The notes under the pieces: model-generated | The model's input: only the letters and a program-made list of their open reading frames with translations | Databases searched by the model: none | Told to the model about the DNA's origin: nothing | Made by a program: the position numbers and the translations under genes | Shown: positions 56,503 to 64,000 of the stretch, piece after piece | Position numbering within the stretch: position 1 is the stretch's first letter | How the letters are laid out: each line of letters opens with the position of its first letter | DNA from: Bacillota bacterium | GTDB lineage: Bacteria; Bacillota; Clostridia; Clostridiales; Clostridiaceae | Reading direction: 5' to 3' | DNA: 64,000 nucleotides | NCBI GenBank assembly: GCA_021781745.1 | Contig: JAJXWH010000018.1 | Span: 33,817-97,816 of the forward strand

Positions 56503-57267
56503 ATGGAATACACAGTGCAAAAACTAAGCAAAATAGCATGTATAAGTACAAGAACACTTAGATACTATGATGAAATAGGAATTCTTAAGCCGGCAAGAAT
56601 TAATTCATCTGGTTATCGTATTTATGGTCAAAAGGAAGTTGATAAATTACAACAAATATTATTTTATAGAGAATTAGGTGTAAGTTTAGAAAATATAAAA
56701 AATATATTATTATCATCATCTTTTGACAATACTCTCGCACTAAAGGAACACCGTGATAAACTTCTTGATAAACGTAATCAGATAGATATGCTGATAGCTA
56801 ACGTTAACAAAACAATCGCATCCATAGAAAGGGGAATTATAATGAATGATAAAGAAAAATTCGAAGGATTTAAACAAAATATAATAGATGAAAATGAGAA
56901 AAAATATGGCGAAGAAATAAGAGCCAAATATGGTGACAATACTATAGATGAATCAAATAAGAAATTCAAAAATATGAGCAAAGAAGAATATGATAAATTT
57001 CAAAAGTTAGGTACTAAAGTAATTGACACATTAAAAGAGGCCTTTGAAACAAATGATCCATCAAGTGAACTTGCACAAAAAGCTGCTGATTTACACCGCC
57101 AATGGTTAAGCTATTCTTGGAATAAATATTCAAAAGAAGCACATGCAGGGGTTGCCCAAATGTATGTCGATGACGAAAGGTTCACTGCCTTTTACGATAA
57201 ACACCAGCCTGGTCTAGCTGCATTCTTAAGAGATGCAGTCTTCATATATACAGGAATTTATAAATAG
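56503..57267 (+). CDS. MerR-family regulator with TipAS domain
   Basis: A 254-residue TipA-like regulator. N-terminal MerR HTH (YTVQKLSKIACISTRTLRYYDEIGILKP), a dimerising coiled coil (~75-115), and a C-terminal antibiotic-recognition TipAS domain (about 120-254) with WLSYSWNKYSKEAHAGVAQMYVDDERF and the FLRDAVFIYTG end. TipAS domains bind thiopeptides and other hydrophobic drugs; no drug exporter is nearby, so it may mainly autoregulate, and a remote target is possible. RBS AAGGAGATG precedes ATG. Confidence 0.95.
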   Translation: MEYTVQKLSKIACISTRTLRYYDEIGILKPARINSSGYRIYGQKEVDKLQQILFYRELGVSLENIKNILLSSSFDNTLALKEHRDKLLDKRNQIDMLIANVNKTIASIERGIIMNDKEKFEGFKQNIIDENEKKYGEEIRAKYGDNTIDESNKKFKNMSKEEYDKFQKLGTKVIDTLKEAFETNDPSSELAQKAADLHRQWLSYSWNKYSKEAHAGVAQMYVDDERFTAFYDKHQPGLAAFLRDAVFIYTGIYK

Positions 57268-57417
57268 TGATAAGTTATAAGTGGCAAGTGAAAAGTTTCA
57301 GGTTGAAATCGCCTAAGGCGATTTTTAAAAATTATTTTTTAGGAAAAGCCGGATGGCTTTTCTTTCCTAAGCTTATCACTTATCACTTATCACTTATCAC
57401 TTTTAACTTATAACTGC
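57267..57417. repeat. heptad-arm hairpin element downstream of punA and tipA-like genes
   Basis: Left arm GTGATAA GTTATAA GTGGCAA GTGAAAA GTTTCAG; right arm TTATCAC four times, then TTTTAAC TTATAAC. Internal hairpins ATCGCCTAAGGCGAT and AAAGCCGGATGGCTTTT. It sits between convergent genes and abuts both stop codons. Confidence 0.8.
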
Positions 57418-58233
57418 TCAAATTATTTCTTCAATAATTCTTGCTACCCATTTACATAAATCAATAGAAATCTTCTTGGCTGTTTCCACTACTCTTTCAT
57501 GAGAATGCTTTACTTTTTGTATTCCTGTGGCCATGTTAGTAACGCAGGCTATTCCTAGCACATCTATTCCTAAATAGTTAGCTGCTATTGTTTCTGGCAC
57601 AGTTGACATACCAACTGCATCAGCACCCATTCTTCCAATCATTACAATTTCAGCAGCAGTTTCATAATACGGACCCATAAAACCTGCATAAACTCCCTCA
57701 GCATATTTTATTCCAAGCTCATTCCCTATTTTCTTAGCTTTACTAATAAGTTCTTTTTTATATGGTTCTGACATGTCTGTAAATCTTGGACCTAATCTTT
57801 CATCATTTACACCAATTAAAGGATTATCTCCAAATAGATTTATAAAATCATTAATAAGCATTAGAGTTCCTGGTTCAAAATTTTTATTTATGCCTCCGCA
57901 TGCATTAGTAATAATAATTTTCTCAATTCCCAATTTTTTCATTGCAAAAACCGGGTATGTAACTTCTTTCATTGTATATCCTTCATAGTAATGAAATCTA
58001 CCTTGCATTAATAAAACTTCAACATTACTTATCTTACCAAATACTAATTTTCCCTCATGCCCCTTAACTGTAGATACCGGAAAATTAGGTATATCTTTAT
58101 ACTGTATCTCTTCTGCCTCATTGACTTCATTAACTAAATCCCCTAATCCAGATCCAAGTATAATTGCAATTTTAGGTTCTTTATTTATTTTTCCTCTTAT
58201 ATATTCTACTGATTCCATTATTTTATCATACAT
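57418..58233 (-). CDS. punA: purine-nucleoside phosphorylase, trimeric type
   Basis: A 271-residue trimeric purine nucleoside phosphorylase for inosine and guanosine. Seen: ILGSGLGDL phosphate loop, GHEGKLVFG, MQGRFHYYEGY, TNACGGI and ADAVGMSTVPETIAA. The ATG at 58233 follows AGGAGG; an earlier ATG (58251) lies upstream of that site and is unlikely. It complements the hexameric DeoD encoded at 26661. It is a single-gene unit. Confidence 0.95.
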   Translation of the reverse strand: MYDKIMESVEYIRGKINKEPKIAIILGSGLGDLVNEVNEAEEIQYKDIPNFPVSTVKGHEGKLVFGKISNVEVLLMQGRFHYYEGYTMKEVTYPVFAMKKLGIEKIIITNACGGINKNFEPGTLMLINDFINLFGDNPLIGVNDERLGPRFTDMSEPYKKELISKAKKIGNELGIKYAEGVYAGFMGPYYETAAEIVMIGRMGADAVGMSTVPETIAANYLGIDVLGIACVTNMATGIQKVKHSHERVVETAKKISIDLCKWVARIIEEII

Positions 58234-58371
58234 TTTATTTCCTCCTGACATTTAAAAAATAATCACATCTTATAATATATATAATTTACAATAAATTAAG
58301 AAATAATGCTATATATCACCTTTTTTATTGGAGCTTGTTATAGAAATACTTATAACTTAACCATTAGAAAA

Positions 58372-58395
58372 ACACACCGAAATATTTCAGTGTGT
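58372..58395 (-). terminator. terminator of gerW
   Basis: ACACAC-GAAA / TTTC-GTGTGT stem with one mismatch and tiny loop, followed by TTTTTC on the minus strand. It lies just after the gerW stop. Confidence 0.75.
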
Positions 58396-58419
58396 AAATG
58401 TATAATTTGAATTTTATTT

Positions 58420-58794
58420 TTATTCTTGAGTTTCTTCATTTTTTTCCTTTTTAATATTAAGCTTTGAAACTATATCAGGTACCATATTTAAAAGGTTATC
58501 TATATTACTTTTTTCCTTAATTGGCAGCAAAGTAACCTCGTCTTTTTTGATTACTAAAATTGCATTTGGTGTTATTCTTGCTCCTCCGCCTCCACCTGAA
58601 CCTGTTCCATTCATTCCTTTATTATCATGTCCTGTACTTCCACCTGTACCACATCCAAACATAACACTTATAATTGGCACAAGAGTTACCTCACCAACAA
58701 CAATAGGTTCTCCTACAACAGTTTCTGTCTTTAAAAACTTTTCTAAATTACCAAATAGTGAATCTAAATTTTCTTTTACAGCATTATTCTCCAT
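58420..58794 (-). CDS. gerW: GerW/YtfJ sporulation protein
   Basis: A 124-residue GerW/YtfJ family protein, made in the forespore and needed for dipicolinic-acid-linked germination in Bacillus. Seen: VVGEPIVVGEVTLVPIISV, a Gly-rich loop (GCGTGGSTGHDNKG and GTGSGGGGGARITP) and the ITPNAILVIKK signature. RBS AGGAGG precedes ATG. A degenerate remnant of a DUF2953 gene, the usual gerW neighbour, lies upstream. Confidence 0.93.
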   Translation of the reverse strand: MENNAVKENLDSLFGNLEKFLKTETVVGEPIVVGEVTLVPIISVMFGCGTGGSTGHDNKGMNGTGSGGGGGARITPNAILVIKKDEVTLLPIKEKSNIDNLLNMVPDIVSKLNIKKEKNEETQE

Positions 58795-58849
58795 GGTTAT
58801 TACCTCCTAAATTTTAAATATATGTTAATATTTAATACACACACTTTAA

Positions 58850-59090
58850 CTAAAAAGTTTCAACAGTTTTTGGTTTTTTAAATAAATTTTCTCTTACTTC
58901 TTTTTTCATAAATAATTTAAGGGTTCTATAGCAAAGTAAATATAGTTTGATCTCTCCACCAACCTGTGCATCAATATTCATAATCCTTTCATCAAAAGCT
59001 GGCTCTAAATTTAATTAATTCTATTAGTAATTCTTTCCCAAAATTCCTAGAATTAAATCTACTTTTTGATTTCTTTTCTTTCTTTGAATG
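58850..59090 (-). pseudogene. decayed DUF2953 (YtfI-like) gene
   Basis: A broken frame upstream of gerW. One frame reads ...FGKELLIELIKF, then a frame change leads to ...LEPAFDERIMNIDAQVGGEI, ...LYLLCYRTLKLFMKK and a stop. The second part matches the C-terminal form of DUF2953 proteins, which normally precede gerW in clostridia. Only about 80 codons remain and at least one frameshift is present. The frame has no start codon or ribosome site. It accounts for the 58795-59182 gap. Confidence 0.5.
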
Positions 59091-59182
59091 ATTTTTTTAA
59101 TAAATATAAAAAGATGTTTTAAAATAATTAGTTAGTTACTTTAAAACATCTCTTTAATTCTTTTTCTTATAATATTTATTGC

Positions 59183-61207
59183 TTAATTATATTCACTAAC
59201 AGCTATATTCCTGTAAGCTATATACGTTGCATATAAATATCCTCCATAAACAATAATCATCATTAAAGCTGTTATTATAATTGGCTCGAATTTATTCCCT
59301 GACCCTAAGGCTATTAGATACTTATTTACCACACTAATTCCCACATAGGAATGAACTATTGAAAGTGCTAATGGTAATAGGAAAAATATAGCCACCTGCT
59401 TAAATATACTCCTATTAATCATACTTTTAGTTGCACCAATTTTCCTTAATGATTTATATCTTTCTAAAGAATCATTGCATTGTGACAATTGTTGAAGAGC
59501 AAGTACTGCTGCACTTGACAATAAGAATACTATGCCCATATAAACAGCTATAAATAAGATTATTGCTGATAATCCTCTGCTATCATCATATGCCATTTCC
59601 CTTGTTTCACCGGCAATTCTAAAGTCTAATTTCTTATATTCAGCATTGTCAAATCTAAAGTTATTTAAAATCGTTGTTAATTCTTTTTTTGCATTTTCTT
59701 TATTGTTATCTGAAAAATTTAAATCTACTGCTTCATTTGAAGGCTCCATTCCATTTACTAAATCATCAGGTACAATTAACGTAAAGATACTATCACTAGT
59801 TGGTGTTGTAGAAAATGCCTCAGTTTCTATTCTCTTATCCTTTATCTTATATTCCTTATCTCCAATTTTTACTGAATCTTCATTTTTAACATATTTACTA
59901 AGTAAATCTTTTAACGGCTCATAATTAGAACTGATTATTACTTCATCATTATTCAATTTTACATTTGGTTCACCTTTTAATTTTCTCATATTATTATATT
60001 CTGATACTTTTATCATATCAGTAGTCTCAAAAACTTTAAGATTTGTAATTTGTTTTTCATCATCAGTTAATATATATTTATCTAATAAATCTTTTACGCT
60101 CATATTATACTTATATTGTCTAAGTACAACATAATTGCAATTATTCTCTAAATTATAATTCATCTGTTTTAATGCATCTATTACTGATAATTTACTATTT
60201 TCATTATTAATTATTTGCACAGTAGCATCAAATGGAGTTTGATTTTCTAATGTTTTTTCCATAGAGTTTTTTATGCCTAGTCCACTAGATAAAGTTCCTA
60301 TAGTAACAAATAACATTAAACATATTACTGTCATTGAAATAAAATTAGTATTAAATTTACTAGAAATCTGCCTAATACTAAAGATATTTAATCCACTTAA
60401 ATATAAGTTTTTATTCTTTTGAAGTATAAAAAACATAACTGAAGCAATTCCATAAAAAAAGAGAGCTGTTCCTATAATTCCAAGCACTATTGAAGTTTTA
60501 AACCTATTATCGAAAAAATTTAGTCCTACCAGGTTAATTAAATAATATGCGTATCCTAACATCGCTATTGAAGCAGTGAGCATAGTTGCTGCTATATAAG
60601 GATTTCTAATTTTCACCTTTTCATTTTTCCTATCTGCACATAATAAATCAATCAATTTATATCTTGAAATGATAATTACATTAAATATCATAACAAGTAA
60701 ATACATTATTCCAAAATATAAAATTGTTTTTAGAATAGCATTTATTGAAATGACAAAGCTGTATTTAGTCATTTGCATAGCAAACAGCTTTGCAGTAAAT
60801 ATTGAAAGTACTTGCGCAAATAGCATTCCAAGTAATAAACCTGCCATTAAAGATATTATTCCTATATATAAAGTTTCAAAAAACAAAATCTGTGACATTT
60901 TTCTTTTTCCCATACCTAAAATCATGTATATGCCAAACTCTTTTTTTCTTTTATTAATTAGAAATTTAGTAGCATATATGATTAATCCCCCTAAAATAAC
61001 AGAAACCCCTACTGATATATACGAAATAAGTTGCCCCATAATTTTAACATACTCCGTTTGCCCAGCATTCATATCTGCCATTACTGATTGTGAATCAATG
61101 GAATTAAAACTATAGAATATACATACTGCAAAAGTCAAAGTCAAAAAATAAATAGTATAATCTTTAAAGCTCTTTTTTACATTATTTAAGGCAATTTTAA
61201 AATACAT
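59183..61207 (-). CDS. BceB-type ABC transporter permease
   Basis: A 674-residue FtsX-like permease of the bacitracin-efflux (BceB) type. Seen: N-terminal MYFKIALNNVKKSFKDYTIYFLTLTFAVCIF, about ten transmembrane segments, and a large extracellular domain (about residues 325-530) between TM7 and TM8, typical for peptide-antibiotic sensing. ATG at 61207 follows GGAGGTGATTC and overlaps the ATPase by 11 nt. Works with the ATPase below; the usual paired sensor kinase and regulator are not in the window. Confidence 0.93.
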   Translation of the reverse strand: MYFKIALNNVKKSFKDYTIYFLTLTFAVCIFYSFNSIDSQSVMADMNAGQTEYVKIMGQLISYISVGVSVILGGLIIYATKFLINKRKKEFGIYMILGMGKRKMSQILFFETLYIGIISLMAGLLLGMLFAQVLSIFTAKLFAMQMTKYSFVISINAILKTILYFGIMYLLVMIFNVIIISRYKLIDLLCADRKNEKVKIRNPYIAATMLTASIAMLGYAYYLINLVGLNFFDNRFKTSIVLGIIGTALFFYGIASVMFFILQKNKNLYLSGLNIFSIRQISSKFNTNFISMTVICLMLFVTIGTLSSGLGIKNSMEKTLENQTPFDATVQIINNENSKLSVIDALKQMNYNLENNCNYVVLRQYKYNMSVKDLLDKYILTDDEKQITNLKVFETTDMIKVSEYNNMRKLKGEPNVKLNNDEVIISSNYEPLKDLLSKYVKNEDSVKIGDKEYKIKDKRIETEAFSTTPTSDSIFTLIVPDDLVNGMEPSNEAVDLNFSDNNKENAKKELTTILNNFRFDNAEYKKLDFRIAGETREMAYDDSRGLSAIILFIAVYMGIVFLLSSAAVLALQQLSQCNDSLERYKSLRKIGATKSMINRSIFKQVAIFFLLPLALSIVHSYVGISVVNKYLIALGSGNKFEPIIITALMMIIVYGGYLYATYIAYRNIAVSEYN

Positions 61208-61964
61208 CTTTTGAATCACCTCCAAGGAGTGTAACAATATCAATTATTTTATTAAAAAATTCTTTCCTAGAATCCTCTCCCCTTACTAATTCATTGAAAA
61301 TTTTGCCATCCTTAATAAATAAAATTCTATGGGCATAGCTTGCTGTAAATGCATCGTGAGTTACCATTAAAATTGTTGCTTCCAATTCCTCATTTAATTT
61401 TTCAATGGAATTTAAAAGTAGTTTAGCAGATTTGGAATCCAAGGCACCAGTGGGTTCATCAGCTAAAATTAATTTAGGATTATTAACAATAGCTCTCGCT
61501 GCAGCTACTCTTTGTTTCTGCCCCCCTGACATTTGGTACGGATACTTATTTAGTACATCTGATATATCTAAACTTCTAGTTGATTTTTTAACTAAATCGT
61601 CAACTTCACTTCCCTTCTTTCCTGCTATTGTTAATGCTAATGCTATATTTTCATAAGCAGTTAATGTGTCTAATAAATTAAAATCTTGAAATATAAACCC
61701 TAGTTTATCTCTTCTAAATTTCTCTAACTTTTTACTTTTTAATCTAGTAATATCATCTTCGTTAATTACAATGGCTCCAGTTGTAACCTTATCAATAGTA
61801 GATATACAGTTTAAAAGTGTAGTTTTACCACTACCCGAAGGCCCCATTATTCCAACAAATTCACCTTTTTGAACTTTAAAGCTTATATTATCAAGTGCCT
61901 TCGTCACATTTTCCTTATTCCCATAGTATTTTTCTACATTCTGTACATTTAAAATATTTTCCAT
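61197..61964 (-). CDS. BceA-type ABC transporter ATPase
   Basis: A 255-residue ABC ATPase of the MacB/BceA type. Seen: GPSGSGKTTLLNCIS, signature MSGGQKQRVAAARA, Walker B LILADEPTGALDS, H-loop MVTHDAFTA. The gene overlaps the permease. It powers removal of peptide antibiotics or lipid-II binders from the membrane (family knowledge). RBS AGGAGG precedes the ATG. A palindromic site and a 15-codon leader lie upstream. Confidence 0.94.
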   Translation of the reverse strand: MENILNVQNVEKYYGNKENVTKALDNISFKVQKGEFVGIMGPSGSGKTTLLNCISTIDKVTTGAIVINEDDITRLKSKKLEKFRRDKLGFIFQDFNLLDTLTAYENIALALTIAGKKGSEVDDLVKKSTRSLDISDVLNKYPYQMSGGQKQRVAAARAIVNNPKLILADEPTGALDSKSAKLLLNSIEKLNEELEATILMVTHDAFTASYAHRILFIKDGKIFNELVRGEDSRKEFFNKIIDIVTLLGGDSKDVF

Positions 61965-62035
61965 AGCTATCCTCCTAATTGGCTAATGTAGTTGAATAAA
62001 CCTAATTAAACCCTAATCCCTAATCTATAAATAAT

Positions 62036-62083
62036 TTAATCAACCCTATGACTATATTTTAAATCTATTTTAATTTTCTTCAT
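62036..62083 (-). CDS. possible 15-aa leader peptide upstream of BceA-type gene
   Basis: ATG-initiated ORF encoding MKKIKIDLKYSHRVD, with GAAAGG about 9 nt before the ATG. It lies between a palindromic site and the ATPase gene, with no terminator between. A basic amphipathic small peptide is possible, but an ORF this short could arise by chance. Confidence 0.3.
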   Translation of the reverse strand: MKKIKIDLKYSHRVD

Positions 62084-62104
62084 ATCGAACTACCTTTCAA
62101 CTAT

Positions 62105-62120
62105 CTTACATTTTTGTAAG
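62105..62120. promoter_or_regulatory. palindromic operator candidate upstream of BceAB
   Basis: CTTACA-TTTT-TGTAAG, a perfect dyad about 140 nt upstream of the ATPase gene. Similar TTACA..TGTAA dyads are typical binding sites of OmpR-type response regulators. The position fits the regulation of BceAB; the regulator gene is not in the window. Confidence 0.4.
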
Positions 62121-62240
62121 GTAAGTATTTATACATCTAATTTTAATATTAAATTAGCATTTAAGCCATTTTAAAATTTCATATTTCTCGTAAACCTCAC
62201 GTGATTTAAAATTTATTTTTGATGTAAAAAACTAAATGAT

Positions 62241-62280
62241 AAAGGACTATTGAATTAATGTTATTTCTCAATAGTCCTTT
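62241..62280 (-). terminator. terminator of the choline-binding protein gene
   Basis: Perfect stem AAAGGACTATTGA with its complement (62268-62280), 14-nt loop, with T-rich sequence on both sides. It separates the secreted protein gene from BceAB. The rest of 61965-62575 shows only the elements listed separately. Confidence 0.7.
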
Positions 62281-62575
62281 AAAATATTATGCTGCTTTTT
62301 ATTTTAATTTATTTATTGCATCTCTTACAGAAAGGTACCTATAAAATATTATGCTATCATTTTAATAATAACACCTCTCTTTCAATTTATAATCTTTTCA
62401 CAATAATTTACCACTACGAATCAATTATGATATATTTTACAAGTAACATTATTTAATTTATAAAATAAGCATTAGTTGGATTTTTCCTAGCTACTGCTCT
62501 CAACTTTCACAAAAAGTTTATACATCTTATTGCGATTAACTCAGGTTACTTTTATTTTTTACTTAGTCTTCAAAC

Positions 62576-63292
62576 TCACATCATAGATTTAATTTCTCTA
62601 GTATCTTTATTAACATAATACCAGCAATTTGCAGAAGTATATCCTCCCATATCATCATAACAATGAACTAAGTAAGAATCTCCTTCATCAGATTCCACTT
62701 TAATTACTCCTGGAATATACTCATTATTCTTTGAAAGATAGTCTTTTACCAAATCAACCGCTTGTTCTTTAGTAAAAATATTAAGTACGTCATGAGTTGC
62801 AAGGTTATTAAGCATACCATCCTTTACTTCATAAACATTTCCCGTTGATAAGTGATAATAATATTTCCTAGGTATTACATTACTGTCACTTATAAAGCTC
62901 GCAAAGATATTTCCATCAACGTTACTAGTCCCTTGGTAACTTATTTCTTCACCTACATACTGCTTTATTTTATTGCTAATTTCCTGTAATTCTACTGGAT
63001 AACTTTGAGTAGTCTTTGAAGAATCCATATAACCATCTGTATTTAAATAGTACCACTTCTTATATTCCTCATCATAGAACCATCCAAGCTTCATTACTCC
63101 AGTATCAGGAGTAAAATAATACCATCTCCCATCTATTTGCTTCCATCCCTTTTCATATCCGTAATCTCCAATATACTTCCAATCATAGTTATCTTTTTCC
63201 CATATTGCATAAGCGCTTTGAGGAAAATTAATCCCAACTAGAATTGCTACGAACAACATAATAAACAAAGATTTTTTCTTTATTTTTCTCAT
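62576..63292 (-). CDS. secreted choline-binding-repeat protein
   Basis: A 238-residue exported protein. Signal peptide at 1-30 (MRKIKKKSLFIMLFVAILVG, cleaved near SAYA), then one or two choline-binding-like repeats (about 38-82: GYEKGWKQIDGRWYYFTPDT, GVMKLGWFYDEEYKKWYYLN) that anchor to wall choline or sugars, and a C-terminal alpha/beta domain (about 95-238) of unknown function that has the layout of two small alpha/beta units. RBS AAAGGAAT precedes ATG. No neighbouring gene suggests a role. Confidence 0.8.
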   Translation of the reverse strand: MRKIKKKSLFIMLFVAILVGINFPQSAYAIWEKDNYDWKYIGDYGYEKGWKQIDGRWYYFTPDTGVMKLGWFYDEEYKKWYYLNTDGYMDSSKTTQSYPVELQEISNKIKQYVGEEISYQGTSNVDGNIFASFISDSNVIPRKYYYHLSTGNVYEVKDGMLNNLATHDVLNIFTKEQAVDLVKDYLSKNNEYIPGVIKVESDEGDSYLVHCYDDMGGYTSANCWYYVNKDTREIKSMM

Positions 63293-63364
63293 ATATTTAT
63301 TCCTTTCCTTGGATTAATATAACATAATTGTATACTACTTATAAATTTTGTCAATTGAAGAAAG

Positions 63365-63520
63365 CTAATAAAAATCCGTATCACACTCAGGGCATACCAT
63401 CACTGGCATTCCCTTTCTTTTACATTTCTGTTCTGAACTGTATTCTTCATCACAAAATTCATCCATATCTGCAAACTCATCTTCTAATATCTGCTTAACT
63501 GTAACCTTATTCTTAATCAT
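63365..63520 (-). CDS. small Cys-containing ORF, possible gene remnant
   Basis: A 51-codon ORF beginning MIKNKVTVKQILEDEF and ending VMVCPECDTDFY. Composition is protein-like, with a CPEC zinc-knuckle-type pair. The N-terminal segment is reminiscent of zinc-binding transposase starts, but this is too short to claim. The ribosome site is weak, so it may be a fragment of a larger decayed gene. Confidence 0.4.
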   Translation of the reverse strand: MIKNKVTVKQILEDEFADMDEFCDEEYSSEQKCKRKGMPVMVCPECDTDFY

Positions 63521-64000
63521 AATACTTATATTAATGACTTATTCATTATTTGTTCATATTTAAATCTGCTTCGCAGACTATGTGTTTCTGCTACTTTCAA
63601 AAGTTATCCATAGATTTGACTTTATTATAAATTCCTATAGAGGAACAAAGTGGCTGCGCCACATTTCAATTGGCAATTGTCAATTATTAAAACCTTAAGA
63701 TTGATTCTATCAAGCCTTTCAAACTTTAAAAATTTTATACTTTCCTCGACATGAATAAAAAACTGTGCCACGCTCTCTCAGATAAATTTTCCATAGATTA
63801 AATATAGCAACTCATATTTGTTTGCACTTACAGCTACATATTTCTTGTAGAAACACAAAAAATATTAACTTGATCTTCACCCTATCTTTTTAAAATCCCT
63901 CTGCTATGTATTAAAATAATGTTGTTACTTAAAAAAGTACAAGCACTTGTTAAAATGTTTCCTAAAATTACTACTTAAACGTATTTCTAATATCTCTGAT
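63521..64000. other. gene-free end with repeat fragments
   Basis: No ORF with a ribosome site is seen. Around 63630-63690 is a small hairpin GTGGCTGCGCCAC, then 7-nt units CAATTGG CAATTGT CAATTAT, matching the heptad family, and CCTATAGAGGAACAAAG, resembling TCCTGAGGAACAAAAATG in the 47.3-kb palindrome. The remainder up to 64000 is AT-rich and unremarkable. Confidence 0.35.

Noticed and set aside
27401..57417. Short direct repeats considered as CRISPR arrays
   Set aside because: Units are only 7 nt, arms are complementary to one another, and there are no ~30-nt unique spacers or cas genes.
60669..61115. 148-codon open frame on the plus strand inside the BceB-type permease gene
   Set aside because: It is antisense to a strongly supported membrane protein; long antisense frames are expected opposite hydrophobic coding regions, and it has no ribosome site.
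63365..63520. Small ORF considered as an insertion-sequence transposase start
   Set aside because: Only a vague N-terminal resemblance; no further transposase motifs, terminal repeats or target duplication are seen.

Overview
The window is a very AT-rich stretch of a low-GC Firmicute chromosome, almost certainly Clostridium sensu stricto and probably the solvent-forming branch near C. beijerinckii. Support comes from the codon bias, strong AGGAGG-type ribosome sites, T-box control, a GerW sporulation gene, the SCIFF ranthipeptide locus and the clostridial set of nucleoside, Clp and ABC genes. That placement is inference: there is no rRNA, tRNA, prophage, complete insertion sequence or CRISPR array to confirm it. 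Nearly all genes run on the minus strand.

Layout. 0-9 kb: a coiled-coil protein, a DegT-type aminotransferase, RNase J, and a starch/glycogen group (HIT-fold protein, type I pullulanase, GH13 enzyme). 9-14.6 kb: a small secreted protein, an alpha/beta hydrolase, two tandem HD-GYP proteins, a 52-residue small protein and an ArsC/Spx-like protein. 14.6-19.7 kb: a LytTR/GHKL two-component system in front of a four-gene ABC-2 exporter operon with its own promoter. 20-22.3 kb: dihydrofolate reductase, a methyltransferase and an MBL-fold hydrolase. 22.3-26.7 kb: four poorly characterised genes between two diverged direct repeats. 26.7-37.7 kb: a complete nucleoside uptake and salvage cluster (LacI regulator, BMP lipoprotein, ABC ATPase, two permeases, deoC, pdp, deoB, cdd, deoD) with a cre/LacI-type operator just below the regulator's promoter. 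37.8-39.9 kb: a T-box leader controlling an Lrp/AsnC regulator and an aminotransferase. 40-43 kb: clpS-clpA and a zinc-ribbon protein preceded by a 12-codon leader ORF. 43-47 kb: an Orn/Lys/Arg-decarboxylase-fold protein, a threonine aldolase and an M16 peptidase. 47-52.2 kb: the SCIFF precursor and its radical-SAM maturase, an orphan EIIB domain and a MalT-like regulator. 52.5-64 kb: HtpG, a chemotaxis receptor, a MerR/TipA regulator with a textbook 19-bp-spacer promoter, a second purine nucleoside phosphorylase, GerW beside a decayed DUF2953 gene, a BceAB-type ABC pair and a choline-binding-repeat secreted protein.

The least explained material is intergenic. Three repeat families recur: (1) hairpin elements whose arms are tandem 7-bp units, three of them inside the deo cluster and one encoding the last residues of an enzyme; (2) a ~230-bp near-perfect palindrome downstream of the SCIFF maturase with a decayed half copy beside it; (3) a ~400-bp G/C-skewed element with terminator and mini-ORF, present twice around the 22.8-26.1 kb gene group. 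SCIFF itself is a known system, but this precursor has seven rather than six cysteines.
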